Assembly: GCA_964502735.1 (NCBI GenBank)
Contig: CAZCYD010000025.1
Span: forward strand, 1-36,946
Direction of reading: 5' to 3'
Source: JACKAN01 sp964502735
GTDB lineage: Bacteria; Bdellovibrionota; Bdellovibrionia; Bdellovibrionales; UBA1609
Length of the DNA: 36,946 nt
Below the pieces are notes generated by a model. That model was not told where the DNA came from, ran no database searches, and saw nothing but the letters and a program-made list of their open reading frames with translations. The position numbers and the translations under genes were made by a program. Below are positions 15,256 through 23,247 of the stretch, piece by piece (the stretch's first letter is position 1; the number at the start of each line of letters is the position of its first letter).

Positions 15256-15819
15256 CTACCTCGGCGACACAATATTTTCAATAATTTTCTTAAATTTGCC
15301 AAATGCCGTATCAAAATCATCATTAACAACCTGATGTTGAAACTCGTGGGCCAGAGCAATTTCCTTTTTTCCGTTTTCCATACGCAAATCTAAATCACAG
15401 GGCTCTCCACCATCTCGTGCAATCACTCTTTTACGCAGCACGTCAATTGAGGGGGGGATGATAAAAATGGTATGAGCTTCCTCTGGGTATTTTTTTATAA
15501 ACGTTTTAGCCCCTTGGATATCGACGTCCATAATGACAGCCTTGCCTTCGCTCCAAGTTTTTTCAATTTGATTTTTTGGTGTGCCGTAATAGTTATCGTG
15601 AACTCTCGCATACTCGACAAAATAGCCCTCTTTTATTTTTTTTTGAAAATCAGTTAAATCTATAAAGTGATAGGGATGTCCTTCAGACTCCCCCTCCCTC
15701 ATTTTACGGGTAGTGCAAGTTACTACATCAACAAGAAAGGGCATTTGCTCTACCGCTCTTTCTACAAAACTGGATTTTCCTGCCCCACTTGGGCCCACAA
15801 CAATTATGAGCTTATTCAT
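15256..15819 (-). CDS. gmk: Guanylate kinase
   Basis: Phosphorylates GMP to GDP with ATP, feeding GTP and (p)ppGpp synthesis. 187 residues, slightly short for the family. The P-loop GPSGAGKSS lies at residues 9-17, the GMP-binding TCTTRKMREGE segment near 34-44, and the YGTPK motif near 78-82, followed by VIMDVDIQGA and the Arg-rich lid RKRVIARDG. The ATG overlaps the yicC stop by 4 bp, so the two are translationally coupled. It forms an operon with yicC upstream and rpoZ downstream. Confidence 0.96.
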   Translation of the reverse strand: MNKLIIVVGPSGAGKSSFVERAVEQMPFLVDVVTCTTRKMREGESEGHPYHFIDLTDFQKKIKEGYFVEYARVHDNYYGTPKNQIEKTWSEGKAVIMDVDIQGAKTFIKKYPEEAHTIFIIPPSIDVLRKRVIARDGGEPCDLDLRMENGKKEIALAHEFQHQVVNDDFDTAFGKFKKIIENIVSPR

Positions 15820-16682
15820 TCTATATTTTGTACCTGTTCACGAAATCGTTCTATAATCGATTTTGCCTCAACCACAGCTTCCGTCAACCTAGAGACCTGA
15901 GATTTTGAGCCAATAGTATTGATTTCACGCAAAATTTCTTGGGAATAAAAATCTAACTTCTTGCCCACTGGCTTTTTCAAACGCAAGAGTTCACGACACC
16001 CTTTAATATGCTCTGTTAGACGGCTAATTTCTTCATTGATATCTGCCTTATCGATCAAACCTGAAATCTCTAAAGCCATTCTATTTTCATCGTAGTGAAC
16101 CCATTTTTTCAACTTATCTCGATACCTTAAGCTCAATTCTGTATTTGCTTCATCTCTGAGCTTTAGCATTTTTTGCCTGATTTTACTAAGCTCAGACAAA
16201 AGCTGAAGCAACTCCTTCTTTAAGGCAGCCCCCTCTCTCACCCTCTCTTCATCACAAAGTTGAGTGGCTTCTTTGACCGTTTTTAGAATAATTTTTTGCT
16301 CCTCAAGCGGCACTCTGAAACTCTCTTGAGTATGAGAAACTCCTGGCAAGAGGGCTAAATCTTTTAGAGAGATCTCAAACTCTAAACCCACTTCATTTCC
16401 CAACTTCCTTAATGCCTGAACCCAATTCTTCGCCATCTTGGACTCAATTCTCAACTCTTGGTGGGTGGGATGATAAGAACGTCTATTTATATACAAATCT
16501 AAGGTTCCACGATTTAGCGTCTGACTCACAATTTTTTTAAGTTTATTTTCAAGAAATAAAAGTTCTTTAGGTAAATGTAGTCTCAACTCAAAAAAACGCC
16601 CATTAACGGCTCTTAAATTTACATCCAATTCTAATTTGTCTGATTGGTAGTTTTTGCGACCAAACCCTGTCATGCTCTTCAT
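15816..16682 (-). CDS. yicC: YicC/YloC family endoribonuclease
   Basis: Member of the YicC family, recently described as endoribonucleases acting on small RNAs. 288 residues, the usual length. The N-terminal signature MKSMTGFGR is intact, followed by the YicC N domain (LDVNLRAVNGRFFELRLHLPKEL) and the C-terminal DUF1732 helices ending in LDFYSQEILREINTIGSKS, whose ERE/REINT segment is conserved. AGGGATT precedes the ATG. It overlaps gmk by 4 bp, a widely conserved yicC-gmk pairing, and follows miaA by 25 bp. Confidence 0.93.
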   Translation of the reverse strand: MKSMTGFGRKNYQSDKLELDVNLRAVNGRFFELRLHLPKELLFLENKLKKIVSQTLNRGTLDLYINRRSYHPTHQELRIESKMAKNWVQALRKLGNEVGLEFEISLKDLALLPGVSHTQESFRVPLEEQKIILKTVKEATQLCDEERVREGAALKKELLQLLSELSKIRQKMLKLRDEANTELSLRYRDKLKKWVHYDENRMALEISGLIDKADINEEISRLTEHIKGCRELLRLKKPVGKKLDFYSQEILREINTIGSKSQVSRLTEAVVEAKSIIERFREQVQNIE

Positions 16683-16707
16683 ATATAATCCCTATGACTA
16701 TAAGCTC

Positions 16708-17643
16708 TTAGACCTTAGACCTTAGATAGTCAAAAATTATCTGTTGATTCGTGTCAAAATCAAACCATTTTATCTCTTTATCTCGTTTAAACCACGTCAT
16801 CTGTCTTTTTGCTAATTTCATTGTATTTAAAACTATATGCTCTTTAGCCTCGTTTAACTTGCCACCTTCTTCAAGGTAATTAACTATCTCTTTATAGCCT
16901 ACACAAGACAAAGGGGCCCAACTTTTAGGAGCAACTTTTAGAAGGGATTCAACCTCCTCTACCAATCCTGCCTCCAACATTTTTTGAACACGCAATTGAA
17001 TTCTTTTTTTTAAGACCTCTCTATCAATTTTTAAACCAATCCTAATAATTGGGTGATTCAAAGCCCGGGCATTGCGATTATTTTTATGCTCGCTCTGAAT
17101 TTCTGACAGCGGCCTTCCCCCCGCGCGTATTAGGGTTAAGGCCCTAAAAATTCGATACTTATCATTGGAACTGATCTTAACTGCGTAATCGGGATCCAAG
17201 GTCAAGAGTTCATGGTACAAACCCTCAACTCCTAATTCATTGAGTTTTAACAGATACTCCTCACGAATTTCGGCAGAGACCCTCTCAACGTCGTACATTC
17301 CCTTTTCTAAAGCTTGTAAATAAAAACCACTACCGCCAACAAAAAATAAAATTCGCTCAGATGAATGCTTATTTATAATCTCAATAGCTTCTCTTCTAAA
17401 TTCCCCCGCCGTCATTTTTTCACCCATATCTCTAATATCAAATAAATAGTGGGGACACTGTGATCTCTCCTGAAGGCTCGGTTTAGCGGTTCCAATATTC
17501 AGATCGGTAAAGAATTGCAAACTGTCGAAGTTTACGATAGCCCCTGAAAACTCCAATGCCGCTTGAATTGAAAAGTCCGATTTGCCAACACCTGTAGGGC
17601 CAACAACAAAAACTAATGGATACAATTTAGATGATACGACCAA
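16708..17643 (-). CDS. miaA: tRNA dimethylallyltransferase MiaA
   Basis: Adds a dimethylallyl group to A37 of tRNAs reading UNN codons. I start at the TTG at 17643 (311 residues), seven bases after GGAG and just ahead of the P-loop VGPTGVGKSDFS. The longer frame to the ATG at 17724 lies wholly within the mutL coding sequence and adds residues with no MiaA character. Further MiaA motifs: INFDSLQFF (the substrate-binding DSxQ), FVGGSGFYLQAL, and the C-terminal MKLAKRQMTWFKRD that contacts tRNA. The start overlaps the end of mutL by 17 bp, echoing the mutL-miaA pairing of other proteobacteria. Confidence 0.95.
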   Translation of the reverse strand: MVVSSKLYPLVFVVGPTGVGKSDFSIQAALEFSGAIVNFDSLQFFTDLNIGTAKPSLQERSQCPHYLFDIRDMGEKMTAGEFRREAIEIINKHSSERILFFVGGSGFYLQALEKGMYDVERVSAEIREEYLLKLNELGVEGLYHELLTLDPDYAVKISSNDKYRIFRALTLIRAGGRPLSEIQSEHKNNRNARALNHPIIRIGLKIDREVLKKRIQLRVQKMLEAGLVEEVESLLKVAPKSWAPLSCVGYKEIVNYLEEGGKLNEAKEHIVLNTMKLAKRQMTWFKRDKEIKWFDFDTNQQIIFDYLRSKV

Positions 17644-19543
17644 AATCCCTCTCCAATTTGCCGAAAGGAATCTCAATAAAAACAGGACGTCCGTGAGGAC
17701 AAAAACTCGAAAGCGGAAATTCATCCATGGCCTGCAATAAAGATCTCATTTCCTCGATGCTCAGAGCCTGGCCCGCACGCACAACGGAGTGGCAAGCCAT
17801 AGTCGCTGCCATATTAGAAAGTGCTGTTTCAATCGCGTAGCTTCCGCCCTGCTCAACTAACTCTCTACCCATTTTTTCTATAGCCTGGACCACCGAACTT
17901 TCTTTTAAAATTAATGGCAATGTCGAAACTGCCAGCGACTCAGGCCCCAAAGATTCCACCTCTACACCCATCCTAAGCAATTCAGCTTGGAGACTAAGAA
18001 TTCCCTCTAACTTGTCTGGGGACATGGAAATTTCAATAGGAATTAAAAGATTTTGCACATCTATGTTGCCATTTTTCCATGAGGACATCAGTTTTTCATA
18101 AACTACTCTTTCGTGAGCAGCATGTTGGTCGACTACAATTAACGAGGTGGAAGACTGAGTAAGTATGTAAGTCTGTGCGGCCTGCCCCAAAACCTGAAGT
18201 TGCGACCAATTAGACTTTGTCAACTTGTTACCATCAGAAGGCTCATCAAAAAGTCCTTCAGAATTTTTATTTGAACTTATTTTTTCATCTGAACCCAAAC
18301 CTGTACATTCGTTTGTATTTATATACTGACCCTGTTGTCGGAGCCCCCTCTCTTCAATTCTGTTTACCGGGGTCATTTTGGTAGCTGGAAAATGAGTTTC
18401 CTTTTGTTTCCATTGGGTATTAAAAAACTCTGGTGTGGAAAAGTTGTAGTTGGTCTCTTCTTTTGAACTGGCAGCTTTAGCAGAGTGCTCCCCTCCATCT
18501 AAATGTTTTGAAACTGGTTGACGGCCTTTGGCTCCTGATCCTGTGCCCAACATAACATCCAACCAAGGTGCCTGCTCTAAAATGCCACGAATGGCCCTTT
18601 GAACAGCGCGAAAGGCATGAGAAACTTCTCTAAATTTAACTTGCGATTTCGTGGGGTGAACATTGACATCAATCTCTTCAGGCGGGGTCTCCACATAAAC
18701 AATTGCTGTGGGATACTCATGATGCATCAATAATCCTCTATAGGCCTCCATAACGGCGGCCTGTAAGTTTTTGTCCTGCACCCACCTTCCCTGGGCAAAT
18801 AACCAAATATTTTTTCGACTCTTTACTGTTTCGTGTGGAGGACCCACAAACACTTTAGCCTTTATTCCCTGAAACTCAGCAAAGCCCTCATACAAATTCT
18901 CGACCCCTAGGATCTGCTTAATTCTTTCTTTTTTTGAAGCACAGGACTTCCATAAAAACTCCAATTTGCCATTTTGCAAAACTCGAAATTCTACTTTTTC
19001 ATGAGAAAGTCCCATGGCCTTTAAAACATTTTTAATTTGAGTCGATTCAGCAGAGTCAGACTTTAAAAATTTTTTACGTGCGGGAACATTGCCAAAAAGA
19101 TCATCGATCCAAATTGTGGTACCAAGCCCCCCTCCACTTCCCTCTACACTTCCCAATCGTCCAAACTCACCCTCTATTGAGTAGGCTGTATCTGCACTCG
19201 GTGTTTTGGACACCAATTTAACTTTACTGACAGCCGAAACACTGGCCAAGGCTTCGCCCCTGAAACCAAAACTACTCAAATGCCAAAGGTCCTCACTGTT
19301 GCGGATTTTGCTTGTGGCGTGACGAGCAAAGGCTAAAGACATTTCCGATGAAGGAATCCCTCTTCCATCATCACTCACTTTAACTTGTTGCCCACCTAGA
19401 GAAAAATCCACTTGCACACAAGTGGCTCCAGCATCAATACTGTTTTCGACTAACTCCTTAACTAAATGAGCGGGTCTCTCGACCACTTCACCAGCCGCAA
19501 TCTGATCTACAACATTTTCAGGCAAAATCTGTATGGATTCCAT
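17627..19543 (-). CDS. mutL: DNA mismatch repair protein MutL, endonuclease-type
   Basis: Mismatch-repair coordinator acting after MutS. 638 residues. The GHKL ATPase domain is complete (ENSIDAGA with N34, DDGRGI at 58-63, RHATSK at 74-79, GFRGEAL). A Ser/Gly/Lys-rich linker occupies about residues 345-440. The C-terminal dimerisation domain carries the nicking-endonuclease motif DQHAAHERVVYE (from D472) plus ACHSVVRAGQA and CPHGRP, so this MutL probably nicks DNA itself, as in bacteria without MutH. Its stop lies inside miaA. A beta-barrel gene ends 24 bp upstream; no strong ribosome site is seen. Confidence 0.96.
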   Translation of the reverse strand: MESIQILPENVVDQIAAGEVVERPAHLVKELVENSIDAGATCVQVDFSLGGQQVKVSDDGRGIPSSEMSLAFARHATSKIRNSEDLWHLSSFGFRGEALASVSAVSKVKLVSKTPSADTAYSIEGEFGRLGSVEGSGGGLGTTIWIDDLFGNVPARKKFLKSDSAESTQIKNVLKAMGLSHEKVEFRVLQNGKLEFLWKSCASKKERIKQILGVENLYEGFAEFQGIKAKVFVGPPHETVKSRKNIWLFAQGRWVQDKNLQAAVMEAYRGLLMHHEYPTAIVYVETPPEEIDVNVHPTKSQVKFREVSHAFRAVQRAIRGILEQAPWLDVMLGTGSGAKGRQPVSKHLDGGEHSAKAASSKEETNYNFSTPEFFNTQWKQKETHFPATKMTPVNRIEERGLRQQGQYINTNECTGLGSDEKISSNKNSEGLFDEPSDGNKLTKSNWSQLQVLGQAAQTYILTQSSTSLIVVDQHAAHERVVYEKLMSSWKNGNIDVQNLLIPIEISMSPDKLEGILSLQAELLRMGVEVESLGPESLAVSTLPLILKESSVVQAIEKMGRELVEQGGSYAIETALSNMAATMACHSVVRAGQALSIEEMRSLLQAMDEFPLSSFCPHGRPVFIEIPFGKLERDFGRII

Positions 19544-19567
19544 ACCTAGATATGTAATGGATGAAAC

Positions 19568-20479
19568 CTAATACTGTAAACCAAAAGAAAAGCTGTAGCC
19601 CCAATATTTGGTTTTTTCGTGATAGTACCTAGCATCTGACTGAATAAAGTACTTTCGATGAAAACGCATCGCGGCACCAACCCCGCCGACGACTCCTAGT
19701 TTGAGTTCCTGACTATCAAAGTTGTTGCTCCCTATTTTAATACTGTAATTTGAATAATTTCCAAATAAGCCTAGCGAGTAGTAAACCTGACTATTATCTA
19801 AATCGATAAAAGGAAATTTGAGAGAAACAGAACTAAACAGTAAAAACCCTGTACTCGGTGCCGTCGCCAATTTGTCATCATAATAGGCGGGAGGTTTCGG
19901 TGAAATTAACAAATCAATATCTAAGGGAATTTCTTCAAATAAATAACCAGGTCCCGTCATTTTTAAACCAAAAAACTGCACTGGCGCACTTAAATCTTGA
20001 GGTGAAAACTTCTCTTTATACTGAATGCTCGCTAAGTTTAAAGCTAAAAATCGAGTAAATAACATTGATTCTAGCTTTGGCTGTGGCTCCTGAGTCAATT
20101 CCTCGAACTCAGGGTTCTGCTTCACTTTTTGCGTGAACTTTGTTTGCGTGAACTGAGGTACAACCTCAACATCTGAAATATATCCACTCTTACCCTTTCC
20201 TAGTGACACTTTGTAGAAAAGCCCAAAACCTCCAGCGCCTGGATATTTTTTTCGTGAAATTTTGATCTTTTGCCCTGGATTCAAATACGCAATAGGATCT
20301 GAGTCAAAAGAAGCTTCTGGAAACACGTCCGTTCCACCATCTTGCACTATTGCAATCTGAACATTAGAAGTTCTAATTGAAGATCTTTTTGATTTTTCAG
20401 TCTCAACCTGAGCTAAGCCTTTCTCAAAAGTCGCAAAGAATAGAAATAAGAATGCCCACAACTCTAATCTCATCAACAT
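19568..20479 (-). CDS. Predicted outer-membrane barrel protein with SH3-like domain
   Basis: Unrecognised envelope protein. I start at the ATG at 20479 (303 residues), which begins a signal peptide (LELWAFLFLFFATFEKGLAQ); the frame remains open to an ATG at 20626, but those 49 residues are polar and have no ribosome site. After the signal peptide, about residues 35-110 read like a bacterial SH3 domain (VQIAIVQDGGTDVFPEAS, LNPGQKIKISRK, FYKVSLGKGKSGYISD). The C-terminal 150 residues have alternating aromatic strands with a final Tyr (FSFGLQY), the pattern of an outer-membrane barrel. The SH3 part could bind peptidoglycan and tie the barrel to the wall; that is inference. Confidence 0.65.
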   Translation of the reverse strand: MLMRLELWAFLFLFFATFEKGLAQVETEKSKRSSIRTSNVQIAIVQDGGTDVFPEASFDSDPIAYLNPGQKIKISRKKYPGAGGFGLFYKVSLGKGKSGYISDVEVVPQFTQTKFTQKVKQNPEFEELTQEPQPKLESMLFTRFLALNLASIQYKEKFSPQDLSAPVQFFGLKMTGPGYLFEEIPLDIDLLISPKPPAYYDDKLATAPSTGFLLFSSVSLKFPFIDLDNSQVYYSLGLFGNYSNYSIKIGSNNFDSQELKLGVVGGVGAAMRFHRKYFIQSDARYYHEKTKYWGYSFSFGLQY

Positions 20480-20647
20480 ATTTTTACTCAGACCTCTGGC
20501 TTTTACAATCAGAGAATTACAGAAACTCCTATCGCTTTTGTGATTTAAAGCTGTCACCCCACGGGTGATCGCCTCCGGCTCATCGGAACCCCGCAAGTCA
20601 AAGGGTTTGAGAAAATCTTGACTCATTTTATCCGCAGATTTGGGTTA

Positions 20648-21139
20648 CTATATTTCTCGATGTAGAATTTTCCCAGAAGCTGATTTAATTAAGCCTGGTT
20701 TAATCAAGCTGACTTCATCAAGAGGCGATCTTTTAATACGCTTTTTGGGTAGGTTCTGAAAGGGGTCGTTTACTGTTAACAAATAATTTCCTGACTCTTT
20801 TTGTTGTTGTAGAGTTCTTACCACTTTATCACAGGCTCTTTCTGGACTCTGTCTATAGAGTACAGCATCAAATCCACAATGAGGGCAAACAACAGAGAGC
20901 CTCCAGCGAATTTGAATAAAAACTTCAGATAAAATTAAATATGAAGTGAATACAACCACAAGAACCGGATTTAAATTCTGCCAAATTATAAATACTGTTG
21001 CTAAAGCCGCCAAAGCTGACAACAGGATGTTGGTCCAGGTTATATGTTTTTTGCTGTAGTGCCGACGCTTCAACTTACAAAATGCACAATATATTTTCTG
21101 CGAAACCTGGCTCATACAAATATTTTGACAGACTTTCAT
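20648..21139 (-). CDS. Small membrane protein with split zinc ribbon, unknown function
   Basis: 163 residues, not recognised. Two CxxC motifs, CAFCK (residues 18-22) near the N-terminus and CPHCGFD after the membrane segments, flank two hydrophobic helices (about 37-55 and 59-74). The four cysteines could form one zinc ribbon held against the cytoplasmic face by the hairpin of membrane helices. The C-terminal third is polar and basic (LPKKRIKRSPLDE). An alternative start at 21115 (MSQVSQ) would drop eight residues; neither has a clear ribosome site. It precedes the SH3/barrel gene and diverges from the barrel gene at 21196. Confidence 0.6.
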   Translation of the reverse strand: MKVCQNICMSQVSQKIYCAFCKLKRRHYSKKHITWTNILLSALAALATVFIIWQNLNPVLVVVFTSYLILSEVFIQIRWRLSVVCPHCGFDAVLYRQSPERACDKVVRTLQQQKESGNYLLTVNDPFQNLPKKRIKRSPLDEVSLIKPGLIKSASGKILHREI

Positions 21140-21159
21140 ACAATTCGAAAGACAAGATT

Positions 21160-21188
21160 TTGTTGTTTTAGAAAAACCATACTACAAT
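21160..21188 (+). promoter_or_regulatory. Putative promoter for a leaderless barrel-protein gene
   Basis: TTGTTG (21160-21165) and TACAAT (21183-21188) are 17 bp apart (3/6 and 5/6 consensus matches). Transcription would begin at about 21195-21196, at the ATG of the downstream gene, which has no Shine-Dalgarno sequence. The geometry repeats what is seen in front of gspL. Confidence 0.35.
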
Positions 21189-21195
21189 TATAAAT

Positions 21196-21843
21196 ATGAA
21201 GAAGCTTATTCTCTTATTTCTCGTGCTGTTTACAGTAGACTTAAGTTTAGCTGATGAAGATGAATACGAGGGCTATGATTCCATTGTAGGTCAACTTAGC
21301 TCTACGCGCTCTCAACTCAGTAAACAACCCACTTACAATGACCCTTTTGACCAGGTTCTATTACATACAGGGGTTGGAATGGCTCTTTCCATGACCAACT
21401 TTCAATTGGGCTCAAAAAATCGCACAGGTTTCTTTCAAGGCGTGGAACTAAATTTTGGGATTGATCTCTTCTCTGAAAATTGGACGGCTCTCGGAGCCTA
21501 CAGAAATCTCGGGAGAGCAACAATTGACAATCGCGAAAGTCAAGATATAGCCGAACTCAATGAGTTTGACCTCATGCTTGTTCATCGCCCCCGAATAAAT
21601 AGATTTATGAGATTTCGAACCGCTGGTGGTTTATCCGCAAGGTACTTAACTTACTACGATAATCTTAATAATCAACAACTCAACTACAAAACACCCGCAT
21701 GGACTCTTAATATTGGTTTGGAGTCCATACTCACAAAGGTTTTTACCTTTACAGCCGATGTCTCTTACCGATCGGCATTAATTAATGAAACTATTGATAA
21801 TAGCGCCTTTGGAGCCAGCTTAAGAGTAGATGCCAATTTTTAG
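21196..21843 (+). CDS. Predicted outer-membrane beta-barrel protein
   Basis: 215 residues with a signal peptide (KKLILLFLVLFTVDLSLA, cleavage near residue 19) and an acidic mature N-terminus (DEDEYEGYD). The rest alternates hydrophobic and polar residues in strands rich in Tyr, Phe and Asn (RTAGGLSARYLTYYDNL, KVFTFTADVSYRSALI) and ends in SLRVDANF with a terminal Phe. This fits an eight-stranded barrel of the OMP family common in Myxococcota and Bdellovibrionota. The ATG at 21196 has no ribosome site. The end overlaps the next gene by 14 bp, so the two are probably coexpressed. Confidence 0.68.
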   Translation: MKKLILLFLVLFTVDLSLADEDEYEGYDSIVGQLSSTRSQLSKQPTYNDPFDQVLLHTGVGMALSMTNFQLGSKNRTGFFQGVELNFGIDLFSENWTALGAYRNLGRATIDNRESQDIAELNEFDLMLVHRPRINRFMRFRTAGGLSARYLTYYDNLNNQQLNYKTPAWTLNIGLESILTKVFTFTADVSYRSALINETIDNSAFGASLRVDANF

Positions 21844-22477
21844 CATTTTTGTAACCATTTTAGCAATCACGCTAGTGTTAGTCTCATTCAGTTTCTTCTA
21901 CATAAATAAACTACGCACTCGGCTTCAATACATCTTTAATTTACAACCCAACTGCTTACTTACACGATATCCAATCATTTTTTTATCCGGAAAAACCTCA
22001 ATCTTTTACTATGGCCGCTACTGGAATTGTATTCCCGAATGGCTCGAAGCTCACGGATATGATGTCTTAGATTTTGAGTTCTCGCATAACAGTTTCACCC
22101 AGAGAACCCATGAGTTACAAAGTCTTCTTGATCTCTTAAAAGGAGAAAGTTTTCATTTTGCTGCTGACGTCAGCTCCATTGATGAACTAGAGTGGTTAGC
22201 CCAAAATCAAATGTCGTCTGTTAGAAGCTTAACTTTATTTAGTAGCTACGCGCCCCCCTCAATTCACCCATCCATTGAATTTATCTCCATCGACAACCTA
22301 AATAATCACTCAAAATACTTAATGCCGTGGAGAATTATCTCAAAATTTCACTCTGCGTTTAACAAAAAACCTCTCTGTAGCTCAACTCTCTGCTTGCCAG
22401 GGCTTCAAAATGACAACTCTAATATTCGCAGGTATTTAAATTGGGCAATTTCACTTGCCGAAAAGGACCTGTCGTGA
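21830..22477 (+). CDS. Membrane-anchored protein resembling a degenerate alpha/beta-hydrolase
   Basis: 215 residues: an N-terminal membrane helix (about 3-25), then a domain whose order resembles lipase-like alpha/beta-hydrolases. RYPIIFLSGKTSIFYYGRYW (46-65) parallels the strand and oxyanion loop, IPEWLEAHGYDVLDFEF (68-84) the next helix and strand, and FHFAADVSS (108-116) the position of the nucleophile elbow. The GxSxG motif is missing there and the place of the serine is taken by Val114, so catalysis by the usual triad is unlikely. It overlaps the barrel gene upstream and is 11 bp from the YIP1-like gene downstream. The resemblance is my reading of the pattern and could be wrong. Confidence 0.55.
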   Translation: MPIFSIFVTILAITLVLVSFSFFYINKLRTRLQYIFNLQPNCLLTRYPIIFLSGKTSIFYYGRYWNCIPEWLEAHGYDVLDFEFSHNSFTQRTHELQSLLDLLKGESFHFAADVSSIDELEWLAQNQMSSVRSLTLFSSYAPPSIHPSIEFISIDNLNNHSKYLMPWRIISKFHSAFNKKPLCSSTLCLPGLQNDNSNIRRYLNWAISLAEKDLS

Positions 22478-22488
22478 TGACATGAGGT

Positions 22489-23097
22489 ATGTCTGATTTT
22501 TTGAACATCGAACTTGAACCTATCCTCAATTACTTAAAGTCCTTTCTAAAAAATCCAATAAAAGAAATTCGCACTCTTCCTGACTGGGAATGGAGGACTT
22601 TAATGGCTATAAGTTTTATCTTTGGAGCGGCAAGCGGATCACTCCACGGTCTGTTTAGCGGTAGCTTTTTAGGGTTCATCTACGGGCTTATTTTTTTTCC
22701 AATTCTTCTAGCTATCTCTTATCTTATAATATCTGGATTTTTTTATTATTTCTTTTTGTTTTTTCTAAAAACTGAAGTTTCATTTATTAAAATCATCACT
22801 CTAATGATTCTCTCTAACATTCCCTTTCTTGCCAGTTATATCATATCTCCTCTGGCTAGCCCATTGAGCCTGATTGGCATTGCCGCGTCGGGGATTCTAC
22901 TCATCGTAGGTTTTGTAGATGCCTTGCACTTACCCAAAAATATTATTGTTAGATTAGTTGGCGCACTCTTGGCCTTCCACTTTATAATGTGGATTTGGAG
23001 TCACATTCAAATTTCGCAGCAATCTTCTATAAGGCAAAATAAAAGTATCGAAAGACAAAACTTAGATATACTTGAAAAAGAAATTAAAGAGTTCTAG
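22489..23097 (+). CDS. YIP1-like integral membrane protein
   Basis: 202 residues with a polar N-terminus (DFLNIELEPILNYLKSFLKNP, then a conserved-looking DWEW), about five hydrophobic helices between residues 38 and 178, and a charged C-terminal tail (DILEKEIKEF). The pattern of a short cytoplasmic lead containing LKNP followed by five helices fits the bacterial YIP1 family, whose function is not established. GAGG lies two bases before the ATG, close for a ribosome site. It ends 19 bp before palindrome copy 3 and faces the M16 peptidase gene. Confidence 0.55.
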   Translation: MSDFLNIELEPILNYLKSFLKNPIKEIRTLPDWEWRTLMAISFIFGAASGSLHGLFSGSFLGFIYGLIFFPILLAISYLIISGFFYYFFLFFLKTEVSFIKIITLMILSNIPFLASYIISPLASPLSLIGIAASGILLIVGFVDALHLPKNIIVRLVGALLAFHFIMWIWSHIQISQQSSIRQNKSIERQNLDILEKEIKEF

Positions 23098-23116
23098 CGA
23101 GTGAAGACCACTAATA

Positions 23117-23246
23117 CCCATTCCCCCAAATAATCGTCTAAAATTTTGTGAATGCGCCTCACGCGCAGTTCCGCAGCCTCAAGGCTGCGGCTGTATGAGC
23201 ATGGGGCGCATTCACAAAATTTTAGACGATTATTTGGGGGAATGGG
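23117..23246 (+). repeat. 130-bp palindromic intergenic element, copy 3
   Basis: Arms 23117-23161 and 23202-23246, core 23162-23201 identical to copy 1 and in the same orientation. Counting inward from the outer end, arm positions 3, 9, 10 and 11 are C instead of A, and the right arm has the matching G at each. One change is not matched: the right arm starts TGGGG instead of TGAGG, giving a G-T (G-U in RNA) pair at arm position 43. It sits between convergent genes, 19 bp after one stop codon and one base before the other, so as RNA it could end transcription from both sides. TA borders the left end and TT the right. Confidence 0.9.
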
Positions 23247-23247
23247 T

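Noticed and set aside
20480..20626. Longer N-terminus for the SH3/barrel gene
   Set aside because: The added residues are polar, precede an obvious signal peptide and have no ribosome site.
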